Assembly: GCA_014381825.1 (NCBI GenBank)
Contig: JACNKX010000237.1
Coordinates: 1-64,000 of the forward strand
Length of the DNA stretch: 64,000 nucleotides
Direction of reading: 5' to 3'
Origin: Planctomycetota bacterium
GTDB lineage: Bacteria > Planctomycetota > Planctomycetia > Pirellulales > Pirellulaceae
Below, piece after piece: positions 51,800 through 60,245 of the stretch (position 1 is the stretch's first letter; every line of letters begins with the position of its first letter). The translations under genes and the position numbers were made by a program. The notes beneath the pieces are model-generated. The model was not told where the DNA came from. It worked only from the letters and a program-made list of their open reading frames with translations, and did not search any database.

Positions 51800-52179
51800 T
51801 CGCCCAAGTTATGAGGCGACGCTCCGACATCGACGATGCTGCACGCGATGATTGGGTCGAGACCAAGTTCGCGAGCTTTGGCCGTGACCTCGTCGCTATC
51901 GCTGCCTGGATTTAGCCAGAATTCATCGCATCCTTTCGCCACGACTTCGTCGAGCATCTTTAGACCGACGTGCGGCGGAAGATAGACGCTGATCCGAGAG
52001 AGTCGTTCGACCGGAATGTCGGCGAGTGATTCATAGACCGTCAACCCTTCGATCTCGCCGCCACGTGGGTTCACGGGATAGACGTCGTAGCCTTGCTGAA
52101 GGTGCGCTCGTACGGATTTGTTTCCGAACTTGGAACGATCCGCACTGGCACCGAGGATTGCGACGGTTGGTTTTGACAT
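51796..52179 (-). CDS. CoA-binding-domain protein (YccU type)
   Basis: A 127-residue single Rossmann-like CoA-binding domain: VAILGASADRSKFGNKSVRA (quoted at limit), GYDVYPVNPRGGEIEG, LPPHVGLKMLDEV and EFWLNPGSDSDEV. It matches the stand-alone family related to succinyl-CoA ligase alpha, YccU-like; ligand role not established. ATG 52179 has GGAG at 7-8 nt and begins MSKPTVAILGA; the 13 preceding codons are not conserved. Confidence 0.93.
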   Translation of the reverse strand: MSKPTVAILGASADRSKFGNKSVRAHLQQGYDVYPVNPRGGEIEGLTVYESLADIPVERLSRISVYLPPHVGLKMLDEVVAKGCDEFWLNPGSDSDEVTAKARELGLDPIIACSIVDVGASPHNLGD

Positions 52180-52288
52180 TGCGAATCTCCGGAGAAAGAG
52201 CTGGTCACGAAAATCCACAAAGAGTAAGGGAACGGATTGTGCTTCGAGTGTTTCTCGCGGCCAGCCTGATGTTTGAGGTCAATTCTAT

Positions 52289-53515
52289 CTAATCAATACG
52301 CCGCGTCGTGCCGGCGGGCGACTGTCCGCGTCGCAGCGCCACACTATACCAATTCCGCCACGCCTGTTGATCGAAGCTAAAGCTAACTCCTGTCAGTTTC
52401 ACCAGCGTTTTCAGAACTTCTTGATTCGTTGCTGTTTGAGTGATCACTTGCGGAGCGCTCGGCCCGGATGAGAATGTGTCGCCGGATTGATTCGTTGAGC
52501 CACCTCAAACAAACGTTGTCGAGATCATGTCGCTGCCTGCCAATACCGTGTCGTGCTGTGTCACGAGCGCGTCGATCAAGGGCGGCACTGCCGATTGATC
52601 GCCTACGGAACTCAGAGCAATCGCCGCACGATTCACGCGACTGTTGTGTGAACTCTTGAGAGCCAAGACAAACTGTCGCACCAACGGTGGCCTCGTTCGA
52701 GTGGCCAGCTGATCGACGCACGCGTAGAAGACCTCCTCGTCGCGATCCGACAACGCCAGTTCGACGAGCGCAGCCGCAGCTTGATTGTCAGACATCTGCC
52801 CCAGCACATCGACGTAGATCAATCGCATGCGGCGATCTCGCTCGACGCGTAACAATCGTCCGAGCGCCTCAAGGGCCAGCGGATCTCGCACTTGGCGGAT
52901 GCTGTCCAATGCTGCGTGCCGTTTCTCCTTGTTCAATTGAGAACGCCACCGTGATAATTTGACGTACCAATCCTTCTTGGCAAGCTCCTCGGCGCGTCGC
53001 TGCTCGACTAAATCGATCTCTTGTGACAGACGCCATTTCCCCTTGTAGCGGATATATCCCTTACTCGCGAGATGCTCCTCTTTCTTCACCCATTGGCCGC
53101 CGATCTCTGAGTAGCCCAACGCTCGGCGAGCGAGTACGTGTTGTGAATCAAGTGCAAGGACCCGGACTAAATGATGCTCGCTCAGCTCATAAAGGTCGTT
53201 GGCGCGACACCACTTCGATAACTTCCAATGGTCTTCAGCTGTGTCGGCGACAGATGGGGCCAGTCGATCATACTTTGCGCGAGCTTCGGAAAATCGAACG
53301 ACTTCGACGACGCGAACTCGCTCAAGTGTCACGCGACCACCATGTTCAGTGTCTACGAGATAGTACGGCGAAGAGGCGTCTTCTTGATTCAGCCACTGGC
53401 CACGAACAGTGGCACCCGTCGCCAGGACAAAGTTGTCGGCCTTCGACTCCGTTAGCGCAAACGAGAGGACAGCGCAAATGGCGGCGAAGCGAATTGACAG
53501 GCATGAACGCAGCAT
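52289..53515 (-). pseudogene. HEAT-repeat secreted protein gene interrupted by one in-frame TGA
   Basis: Codons 1-336 give a signal peptide (ending ESKA), a beta N-terminal region (TGATVRGQWLNQED), an IGGQWVKKEEHLA...RYKGKWR region and HEAT repeats (ALEALGRLLRVERDRR, AAALVELALSDRDEEVFY, NRAAIALSSVGDQSAVPPL). TGA at 52505-52507 stops it after STTFV, but the same frame continues intact for 71 codons (GGSTNQSGDTFSSGP, then NQEVLKTLVKLTGVSF and DQQAWRNWY) to TAG at 52289. The Gly/Ser-rich stretch followed by N-x-x-VL-x-x-LV-x-LTG...F-x-x-x-AW is the normal C-terminus of this planctomycete family, so a GGA or CGA codon probably mutated. Otherwise undamaged. GGGGGA precedes the start. Confidence 0.83.
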
Positions 53516-53655
53516 TCAATGTTCCCCCTGCCACATCGGACTTTAGGAATCGTGGTCAAATGCAGCCCCTCCAATATACGGCAGTCGCGAGCTCGAATAC
53601 AAGGAATCTGTTTGAGCCGCTGGCAGCGATTGACGAGACGGCAAGTTGACGGACG

Positions 53656-55128
53656 CTAACCGCGATCAAGATCGTTATCGCGCAGCTTACTGAGTTTCTT
53701 CGCCAACTTCGCTTTGAAACGAGCGACGAGCGGCTCGTGCTCTGGCATTGCAGCAAGGTTTGTGTACTGCTTGGGATCTTGCTCCATGTCGAATAACTCG
53801 ATCCCGGCCGAAGCGTCTTCCTTGTACTGAATATAGGCCCATTTGTCTTCGCGAAGGAGAAAGCCCTTTCGCGATGGAGCCACGCTGAACGCAGCGTCTC
53901 GCACCTGTCGACTCGGATCGTCCAGCATCGCTGAAATGTCCTGGCCCTGCAGTCGCGAGGGAACTTTCAGGCCACACAAACTGGCAACTGTTGGATAGAG
54001 ATCCAACAGCTCTGCAAACGAGTTGCAAACCGCCGGCTTCTTGCCAGGAACGCTGATGATAAGTGGGACCGAAGCTGACTCTTCGCGCAAGCTAACCTTC
54101 GCCCAAAAGTCGTGTTCGCCGAGGTGATAACCGTGATCGCTTGTGAAAATGACGATCGTCTTGTCGTTGAGGCCGGCTTGTTCTAGTGCATCCAAGACTT
54201 TGCCAACCTGCGCATCCATGTAGGCAACCGAAGCGTAGTAGCCTCCCATCGCTTTCTTCTGGCGACGAATATCCATCTTCATATTGACGCTGGTCTTGTA
54301 GTTGATCCCCGCCTTTGGAATGTCATCCCAATCGCCTGGCAGCTTCGGTGGCAAGACCGCTGTGTCGTAAGGCAGGAACGGTTCAAAGTATGGCTTCGGA
54401 GCGACGAAGGGAACGTGTGGCCGCACGAAACCGACGCCGAGCCAAAACGGTTCGTTCTTGTGCTTCTCGATCAACTCCACTGCTTTCGCCGCCGTCTTAC
54501 CATCTGAATGGACCAAGTCATCGCCATCGGCTTCGACGACAACGAATGTGTTCCCACCCACGACCGGTTTCTTGCCATCGGGATTGCCTTCAAGCGTTTC
54601 GCCGACGCCAGGCGCTTTCCACTCTGGTCCCAGACTGTTGAATCGTTCGGTCCACGAAGATGCATCGTCCGCACCGTTTCCTCCGTCGTGGTTTCGTCCA
54701 TCCCCACCCTCTTCAATGCCGCCGGGAACTCCCATGTGAAAGATCTTGCTGACTCGAGCGGCGTAGTATCCATTGTTCTTAAAATGCTGTGACCACGTCG
54801 CTCGATCGCCGATCTGCGGTCGTGGATTTTTGTAACCCAAAACGCCTGTCGCATGGGGATAGTACCCCGACATGAATGACGCTCGCGACGGACCGCAGTA
54901 AGTTCCCTGGCAGTACGCCCGTGTGAAGCGAGTGCCCCGGGCAGCGATCCGATCGATATTGGGAGTCTTACAAACCTTGTTGCCGTAGCACGAGAGCGCT
55001 GTGGACGCCAGGTCATCGGAGATGATGAACAAGACATTGTACTTCGCTTCAGCGGCAATCGCTCTACCAGGAAACGCTGATGCGACAGCGGACATGCAAG
55101 CGAGCGCAAACACAAGCGGCGATTTCAT
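53656..55128 (-). CDS. Secreted sulfatase (iduronate-2-sulfatase-like)
   Basis: A 490-residue secreted arylsulfatase-superfamily enzyme. Signal peptide (about 1-26), metal site ISDDL (D38, D39), formylglycine motif C78-G-P-S-R82 in YCQGTYCGPSRASFMSG, WLGVGFVRPHVPFVAP and FTSDHGYHLGEHDFWAKVSL (quoted at limit). These last blocks are typical of the iduronate-2-sulfatase-like group. It removes sulfate esters from sulfated glycans, with activation needing a formylglycine-generating enzyme from elsewhere. It lies 140 bp upstream of the interrupted HEAT gene on the same strand. Confidence 0.96.
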   Translation of the reverse strand: MKSPLVFALACMSAVASAFPGRAIAAEAKYNVLFIISDDLASTALSCYGNKVCKTPNIDRIAARGTRFTRAYCQGTYCGPSRASFMSGYYPHATGVLGYKNPRPQIGDRATWSQHFKNNGYYAARVSKIFHMGVPGGIEEGGDGRNHDGGNGADDASSWTERFNSLGPEWKAPGVGETLEGNPDGKKPVVGGNTFVVVEADGDDLVHSDGKTAAKAVELIEKHKNEPFWLGVGFVRPHVPFVAPKPYFEPFLPYDTAVLPPKLPGDWDDIPKAGINYKTSVNMKMDIRRQKKAMGGYYASVAYMDAQVGKVLDALEQAGLNDKTIVIFTSDHGYHLGEHDFWAKVSLREESASVPLIISVPGKKPAVCNSFAELLDLYPTVASLCGLKVPSRLQGQDISAMLDDPSRQVRDAAFSVAPSRKGFLLREDKWAYIQYKEDASAGIELFDMEQDPKQYTNLAAMPEHEPLVARFKAKLAKKLSKLRDNDLDRG

Positions 55129-55554
55129 CTTGAACCTATTGGTATGTTGTGGAGGAACTTTCAGTGATAAGGGGGGAAACGATCATTCGTCGATCGCGCG
55201 GGATGATTAGCATTCTAGTACATTGTCACCGCGAAAGGTTGAAGTGGCCATCGAGTAGACTGCATTCCCAAATCATACTCGATTCCCTAGTCAGGCTCTG
55301 GCACCACACAGAGAATTCAGATGATGACCAGCCAGGCAGCTTTTTCTCGCTTCGCTCTGCTAGCGAGACCAGCACTTTGTCTCGAAATCTCCCGCGAATC
55401 GAGCCGCAAGCGCCCGCTAGCAGCTGCTCCCATTTTTGCCTAATCGATTCAGACCGGACTCGTGCAAACGAGTGATCCAATTGCCGTTCGGAATCCGATC
55501 ATTCAAGACGTCCACACACCTTCTTGACGCCCGCGTATTTGGATGAGGACCGAC
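55129..55554. other. Spacer with no recognisable gene
   Basis: Frames here have no conserved blocks. A minus-strand frame of 84 codons (55226-55480) lacks a ribosome site and coding character. The region holds promoter space for the divergent sulfatase and for the small gene at 55555; I see no clear promoter. Confidence 0.5.
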
Positions 55555-55740
55555 ATGGACGATACGTTCTGCTTCGACGATTTGGCCGCCCACGAAATCG
55601 ACTGGCTGCTCCGAGCAGACGAGTCGGACTTGCCAGATCAATACGCCATCGCCCGCCAGAACTTTCTTTGGCGAGTCGGTGGTTCCGAGAATGCTCGACT
55701 AGCGATACAGCTCCTCGGTAAGATGGAACACGTTATCTAG
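55555..55740 (+). CDS. Small acidic protein (61 residues)
   Basis: From ATG 55555 (GAGG 6-9 nt upstream) the frame codes MDDTFCFDDLAAHEIDWLLR and continues helical and acidic to KMEHVI. Amphipathic helices and a valid ribosome site support a real gene. No family recognised. It lies 34 bp before the PhoD-like gene on the same strand and may be cotranscribed. Confidence 0.5.
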   Translation: MDDTFCFDDLAAHEIDWLLRADESDLPDQYAIARQNFLWRVGGSENARLAIQLLGKMEHVI

Positions 55741-55774
55741 ACCGAGAGTTCCCAAAATCGTCAAAGGTGTTGTC

Positions 55775-57349
55775 TTGCAACGAATACAATTCGCTGGGCT
55801 GTTTCTGTTTGCGCTGACTTGTTCCGCCGTCACGTTGCATGGGCAACACGATCCGCATCGCAATGCCATCCGTCATATCGCGGCTGGCGACCTCAAGAAA
55901 GCATCTACGGAACTCAAGAAGGCGAACCCGGACGACCCAGAAACGAAGTTCGTCGAGATGGTGGCATTGTTAAAACTAGGGGACGTGCCAGCAGCTGGCG
56001 ACAAGGCTCGCGACACTCTTAACGCCGGACTACCCTTTGAACGCCTTCTGGTTGGTCCGCGTAAAGCGCTGACGCCACTGTACGAGTCGGACGCGTGGAA
56101 AGCGTTGTCGGATCAACATGGCGATGGAGTGTTACTGCACGGTCCAATGTTGGGAACAGTGACCGAGGATGGTGCGTCCTTTTGGGTGAGAACTTCTCGG
56201 CCAGCCACGCTGAAGATCGATGTTTTTGAGGCGGACGCTGCGACTGTCATTCGTTCTTCACCCCCTCGTAACACCACGGCGAGACAAGATTTCACGACGA
56301 TCCTGCGTGTTGAAGGTTTGCGGCCTCGCACCAGTTATCGATACGAAGTGTTGATCGGCGATCAGAAGATGGTGGTCGAGAACGCGCGTTTTACGACCCA
56401 TCCAAAACAAGGCGACTCAGCGACCTTTCATGTTGCGTTTGGCGGCGGCGCGGGATACGTACCTGAGTGGGAGCGAATGTGGGACACGATTGAAAAGCTG
56501 CGACCAAATGCTTTTCTGACGTTGGGCGATAACGTCTACATCGACGACCCAACCCAGCCGCTGACAAATCACTATTGCTACTACCGTCGGCAATCGCGAC
56601 CCGAGTGGCGACGGCTGATTGCATCGACCAGCGTCTACTCGATTTACGACGATCATGACTTCGGCATGAACGATTGTGTTCCAGGGCCAGAAATCGAGAG
56701 TCCGCCGTGGAAGCGAACCGTATGGAACACATTTCGCGAGAATTGGGTCAATCCGTACTATGGTGGCGGCGAGCGGCAGCCGGGCTGTTGGTACGACTTC
56801 TACATCGGCGACGTCCACTTCATCATGTTGGACGGCCGCTATTACCGAACGCGTAAGCCGCAACCTAGTATGTTAGGGCCTGTGCAAAAGGCTTGGTTAC
56901 TGGAGACGCTCAAGAACTCGCGTGGCACCTTCAAGGTGTTGGCATCGCCCGTACCATGGACCGAGGGAATCAAGCCCGGTAGCCGTGATCCATGGGATGG
57001 TTTTCCTGACGAACGCGAAGAGATATTTTCTCATCTCGAAGCAAACCGGATCAACGGAGTGTTCTTAATCGCCGCGGATCGGCATCGTACTGATTTGCGA
57101 ATCACGAAGAGGCGTCAGAGCTATGATCTCTATGAATTCGAGAGTTCGAAGCTCACGAACCGTCACACGCATCCTGTCGTTAAAACCGACACTCTGGTTT
57201 GGGGCTACAACAAGACCTGCTCGTTCGGGCTGATCCGGTTCGATACCACGAAGCCTGACCCTCAGGTACGATTTGAAGCGATCACAATCGACGGCGAGAA
57301 AGTCCACGAGTTCGAATTGAAGCTTAGCCAGTTACAGCATCGTGACTAG
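55775..57349 (+). CDS. Secreted PhoD-like metallophosphatase with N-terminal TPR-like region
   Basis: A 524-residue secreted protein starting at TTG 55775 (no ATG precedes the signal peptide MQRIQFAGLFLFALTCSAVT; AGGTG upstream). Residues 30-110 are helical and TPR-like (AAGDLKKASTELKKANPDDP), followed by the PhoD N-terminal Fn3-like domain (about 115-205: GPMLGTVTEDGASFWVRTSR, quoted at limit) and the metallophosphatase domain (about 210-500): FLTLGDNVYIDDP, YSIYDDHDFGMND, DGRYYRTRKP and FLIAADRHRTDL. PhoD enzymes hydrolyse phosphodiesters with Ca/Fe. The tail-end overlaps the convergent membrane protein gene by 26 bp. Confidence 0.93.
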   Translation: MQRIQFAGLFLFALTCSAVTLHGQHDPHRNAIRHIAAGDLKKASTELKKANPDDPETKFVEMVALLKLGDVPAAGDKARDTLNAGLPFERLLVGPRKALTPLYESDAWKALSDQHGDGVLLHGPMLGTVTEDGASFWVRTSRPATLKIDVFEADAATVIRSSPPRNTTARQDFTTILRVEGLRPRTSYRYEVLIGDQKMVVENARFTTHPKQGDSATFHVAFGGGAGYVPEWERMWDTIEKLRPNAFLTLGDNVYIDDPTQPLTNHYCYYRRQSRPEWRRLIASTSVYSIYDDHDFGMNDCVPGPEIESPPWKRTVWNTFRENWVNPYYGGGERQPGCWYDFYIGDVHFIMLDGRYYRTRKPQPSMLGPVQKAWLLETLKNSRGTFKVLASPVPWTEGIKPGSRDPWDGFPDEREEIFSHLEANRINGVFLIAADRHRTDLRITKRRQSYDLYEFESSKLTNRHTHPVVKTDTLVWGYNKTCSFGLIRFDTTKPDPQVRFEAITIDGEKVHEFELKLSQLQHRD

Positions 57350-58178
57350 AACGAGCTTGCCGCGGTTGGACTTCGAAGTAGATCGCAGCATTCTCCGACC
57401 GCATCGCGGCCTTGGTTAGTCGCAACTCGATACGCGTTCCAAAGATTTCAGACTGCGCGACTTTGAGAGTTATCGGGGGACCATCCAGTTGATGCGCGAT
57501 GACTTCCGGCTCGTACGCCAGGGGCGGGCAGAACGCGACGTGTAGATTGTGCGCTCGCTCGCCGGCAGCAAACTCAGCTCGCAAGACGCCGGAAATGATC
57601 TCAACGCCATCGTCATTTCGTGCGCGAGTCGTCTGTTGAATAACGTTCGTATCAAGCTCCGTTTCTTCTTCCTCGTCGACACACGTTTCACTTTGGTTGG
57701 CTTCTTCCACATCGATGTCGGTGACCGCTGCTGCTGTTTCCGGCTGCTCCAAGTTGCGATCGCGCACAGCACTTAATTTCGGATACCACCAAGCAAGTTC
57801 GCCTCCTGTGATAACCAGCCAAACGAAGCCCACCGACCAGCTGTTCGCTCCTGCCAGCGACATGGCGATGGCGAGACAGATCACGCAAATCGATGGAATC
57901 ACAAGCCGCGCCAATAGGCTGGTGAACCGTGTTGCATCGAGATACAACCGCGACCAAGCGACGCGAATTCCGCTCGCGAGAACCTCAACGGCAACACCGG
58001 CAGCGATCAGAACGAAAGCCGAATGAGGAGCCTCGAACACTCCCAGTAAGCCGCGAATCGCAGCCACAACGGCAAGCAGTAAGGTCAAAGCGATGGTGAA
58101 CGCAACCGTCTGCCTCGCGATCCGGGGCACGGGATCATCGAGCGAGTCGATCTGATGTGATGCAACCGGTGCGTCCAT
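57324..58178 (-). CDS. Four-span membrane protein of unknown function
   Basis: A 284-residue membrane protein. Spans at about 24-46, 53-73, 88-109 and 113-132, followed by an acidic linker (CVDEEEETELDTNV) and a beta-rich C-terminal domain (about 185-275: EIISGVLRAEFAAGERAHNL, quoted at limit). It starts 30 bp after the stop of the efflux permease on the same strand, so it is probably the last gene of the efflux operon and could be an accessory part. No family recognised. Confidence 0.7.
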   Translation of the reverse strand: MDAPVASHQIDSLDDPVPRIARQTVAFTIALTLLLAVVAAIRGLLGVFEAPHSAFVLIAAGVAVEVLASGIRVAWSRLYLDATRFTSLLARLVIPSICVICLAIAMSLAGANSWSVGFVWLVITGGELAWWYPKLSAVRDRNLEQPETAAAVTDIDVEEANQSETCVDEEEETELDTNVIQQTTRARNDDGVEIISGVLRAEFAAGERAHNLHVAFCPPLAYEPEVIAHQLDGPPITLKVAQSEIFGTRIELRLTKAAMRSENAAIYFEVQPRQARSSHDAVTG

Positions 58179-58208
58179 GCCAAATGTCCTTCAATTCGTC
58201 GTTGCTTG

Positions 58209-59540
58209 CTACTCGTGTCGCAACGCTTCGATTGGATCCATTTGAGCGGCGCGGTAGGCCGGGTACAAGCCGAACATGACGCCGATCATGACCGAGATGC
58301 AAAACGCAAAAGGAATCGAGAGCGGAACGATGATTGGCGTTACGTCGCGCATGATATCGGGCAATCCTGCGATCAAATCTGGCGCGACACTCTTCAAGAT
58401 CGCACGGCTAGCGTCAACGGCGAGAGGACAGAGCAACCCGATGCCAACGCCGACAAGTCCCCCAAGAACGGACATGGCGATCGTCTCGACCAGGAACTGC
58501 CGCACAATATCGGATCGACGTGCACCCAGCGCGCGACGTACGCCGATTTCACGAGTTCGCTCCGTGACGGTCGCCAGCATGATGTTCATAATGCCGATGC
58601 CGCCAACAACCAACGTCACACTGGCGATCAGTCCCATGATCACCATAAACATCATTTTCGTCCGTCGTGCTTGCTCAAGCAGTTCCAGCGGCACGATGAC
58701 GGCCGTATCTAGCAGTTTCCCGTGGTTCTTTTCCAGCATTCGTTCGACGAGTTCCGCGGTCTTCTGAACATTGTCGATGCTGTCGATTCGAAGCGTGATC
58801 TGATTCAACTCGACTGTTTCACCTTCGCGCGAACCGCCACTTCGCATGACAACCGTATCGCCGATTCGTTGCCGCATCGTGCTGATTGGGATATAGATGT
58901 CATTAGAAAAATCTTGTGCGTCGAGCGAACCGCCAATTGCAGCAGTCGGCGCACGATCGCGACACACGCCAACTACGGTGTAGTAGTCGTTGTGCTCTTG
59001 CAGATAAATACGACGTCCCAGTGGATCCTCGTAGGGAAACAATCGCTCGACGACGTGCGCCGCCAGAACACAATGGTTCTGCGACGTCTTCACTTCCGCG
59101 TCCGTCACAAAGTGGCCTCGCTCGATATAGAGTCGCGTGACGTCCGCGTACTCCGGCGTGCAACCGACGACACGGCCTTCGATCGTATTGTCCGCGTAAC
59201 GAACTTCACGGCGCATTTCCCGAATCGGCAACGCACTTGTGATCGTGGGGATTGTCTCCACTAACAGCGCGTAATCTTCTCGCAACAAACCGTAGGGCAT
59301 AATGAAGCTGTTGGCGGAACCTTCTGGCGGATTCATCGGTTTCTTGGATCGGACCATGATGTTGTCAGCACCGAGCCCTTCGATTTGCCGCTGAGCTTCT
59401 TGGCTAATCCCCTCGCCGATGGCTAACAAACTAATGACGCCAGCCACACCAATGAAGATACCCAACACCGTCAGCGCAGTCCGCATCGGGTGGAGCAACA
59501 AGCTCTTTATCCCAAGTCGCCATGTTCGAAGCCAAAGCAT
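58209..59540 (-). CDS. MacB-like ABC transporter permease (FtsX type)
   Basis: A 443-residue inner-membrane permease. First span about 17-40, then a MacB-like periplasmic domain (about 45-275: EAQRQIEGLGADNIMVRSKK, quoted at limit), then FtsX spans at about 310-332, 365-385 and 400-425 with TERTREIGVRRALGARRSDI between them. Acts with the ATPase gene that ends directly at its start codon (no gap), the adaptor and the TolC-like protein to export small molecules, peptides or lipids. Confidence 0.95.
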   Translation of the reverse strand: MLWLRTWRLGIKSLLLHPMRTALTVLGIFIGVAGVISLLAIGEGISQEAQRQIEGLGADNIMVRSKKPMNPPEGSANSFIMPYGLLREDYALLVETIPTITSALPIREMRREVRYADNTIEGRVVGCTPEYADVTRLYIERGHFVTDAEVKTSQNHCVLAAHVVERLFPYEDPLGRRIYLQEHNDYYTVVGVCRDRAPTAAIGGSLDAQDFSNDIYIPISTMRQRIGDTVVMRSGGSREGETVELNQITLRIDSIDNVQKTAELVERMLEKNHGKLLDTAVIVPLELLEQARRTKMMFMVIMGLIASVTLVVGGIGIMNIMLATVTERTREIGVRRALGARRSDIVRQFLVETIAMSVLGGLVGVGIGLLCPLAVDASRAILKSVAPDLIAGLPDIMRDVTPIIVPLSIPFAFCISVMIGVMFGLYPAYRAAQMDPIEALRHE

Positions 59541-60245
59541 TTAATTCAGTACGTTTCGGTTTTCATTTTTAACGTCTGACTGGACCAAGCCGTCTCGCAA
59601 ACGGATTACCCGCTTGGCATGTTCGGCGACTTCGTCTTCGTGAGTCACGATGATGATCGTCTTGCCACGTTGATTGAGATTCTCGAACAACCGCAGGATC
59701 TCTTCAGACGTCACCGTATCGAGGTTTCCGGTCGGTTCGTCGGCAAGAATAAAGTACGGATCATTGACCAAGCTGCGAGCAATCGCGACTCGTTGTTGTT
59801 GACCACCCGATAGCTGCGCGGGACGGTGGCTGAGTCGGTCCGCCAACCCCACCATATCTGCGAGTTCCAGGCATCGCGCCCGATCACTCTTGCTCAGTCG
59901 GCCTTGGTAATACAGCGGTACTTCGATGTTCTCGACGACCGTCAGTTGTTGAATCAAGTTGTACGATTGAAAGACGAAACCAATTCGCGTTGCTCGCGTG
60001 TGCGATAGCTGATTGTCATTCATCTGGGCGACGTTGGCATCGCCCAGGTACATTCCGCCTGAAGTTGGTCGATCGAGGCAGCCGAGCAGATTCAATAACG
60101 TGCTCTTTCCCGAACCGGATGGTCCCATAATTGCGATGTAGTCACCTTCGGGAACATCAAACGTGACGCCGCGAAGGGCGCGGACCGTTTCACTTTTCAA
60201 GACGTAGTGCTTGGTCAGATCTTCTAACTTCGCTGCTAGTTTCAT
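59541..60245 (-). CDS. ABC transporter ATP-binding protein (MacB/LolD type)
   Basis: A 234-residue cytoplasmic ATPase. Walker [17 protein letters not shown]-loop FVFQSYNLI, signature [15 protein letters not shown], Walker [14 protein letters not shown]-loop IIVTHE. The Q-loop and ADEPTGNLD mark the MacB/LolD subfamily. Its ATG overlaps the adaptor stop codon (ATGA), with GGAG inside the end of the adaptor gene, and its stop abuts the permease start, so all three are translationally coupled. Confidence 0.98.
   Translation of the reverse strand: MKLAAKLEDLTKHYVLKSETVRALRGVTFDVPEGDYIAIMGPSGSGKSTLLNLLGCLDRPTSGGMYLGDANVAQMNDNQLSHTRATRIGFVFQSYNLIQQLTVVENIEVPLYYQGRLSKSDRARCLELADMVGLADRLSHRPAQLSGGQQQRVAIARSLVNDPYFILADEPTGNLDTVTSEEILRLFENLNQRGKTIIIVTHEDEVAEHAKRVIRLRDGLVQSDVKNENRNVLN

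Noticed and set aside
55226-55480. 84-codon minus-strand frame in the spacer upstream of the second sulfatase
   Set aside because: No ribosome site, no family resemblance and unusual composition; treated as non-coding.
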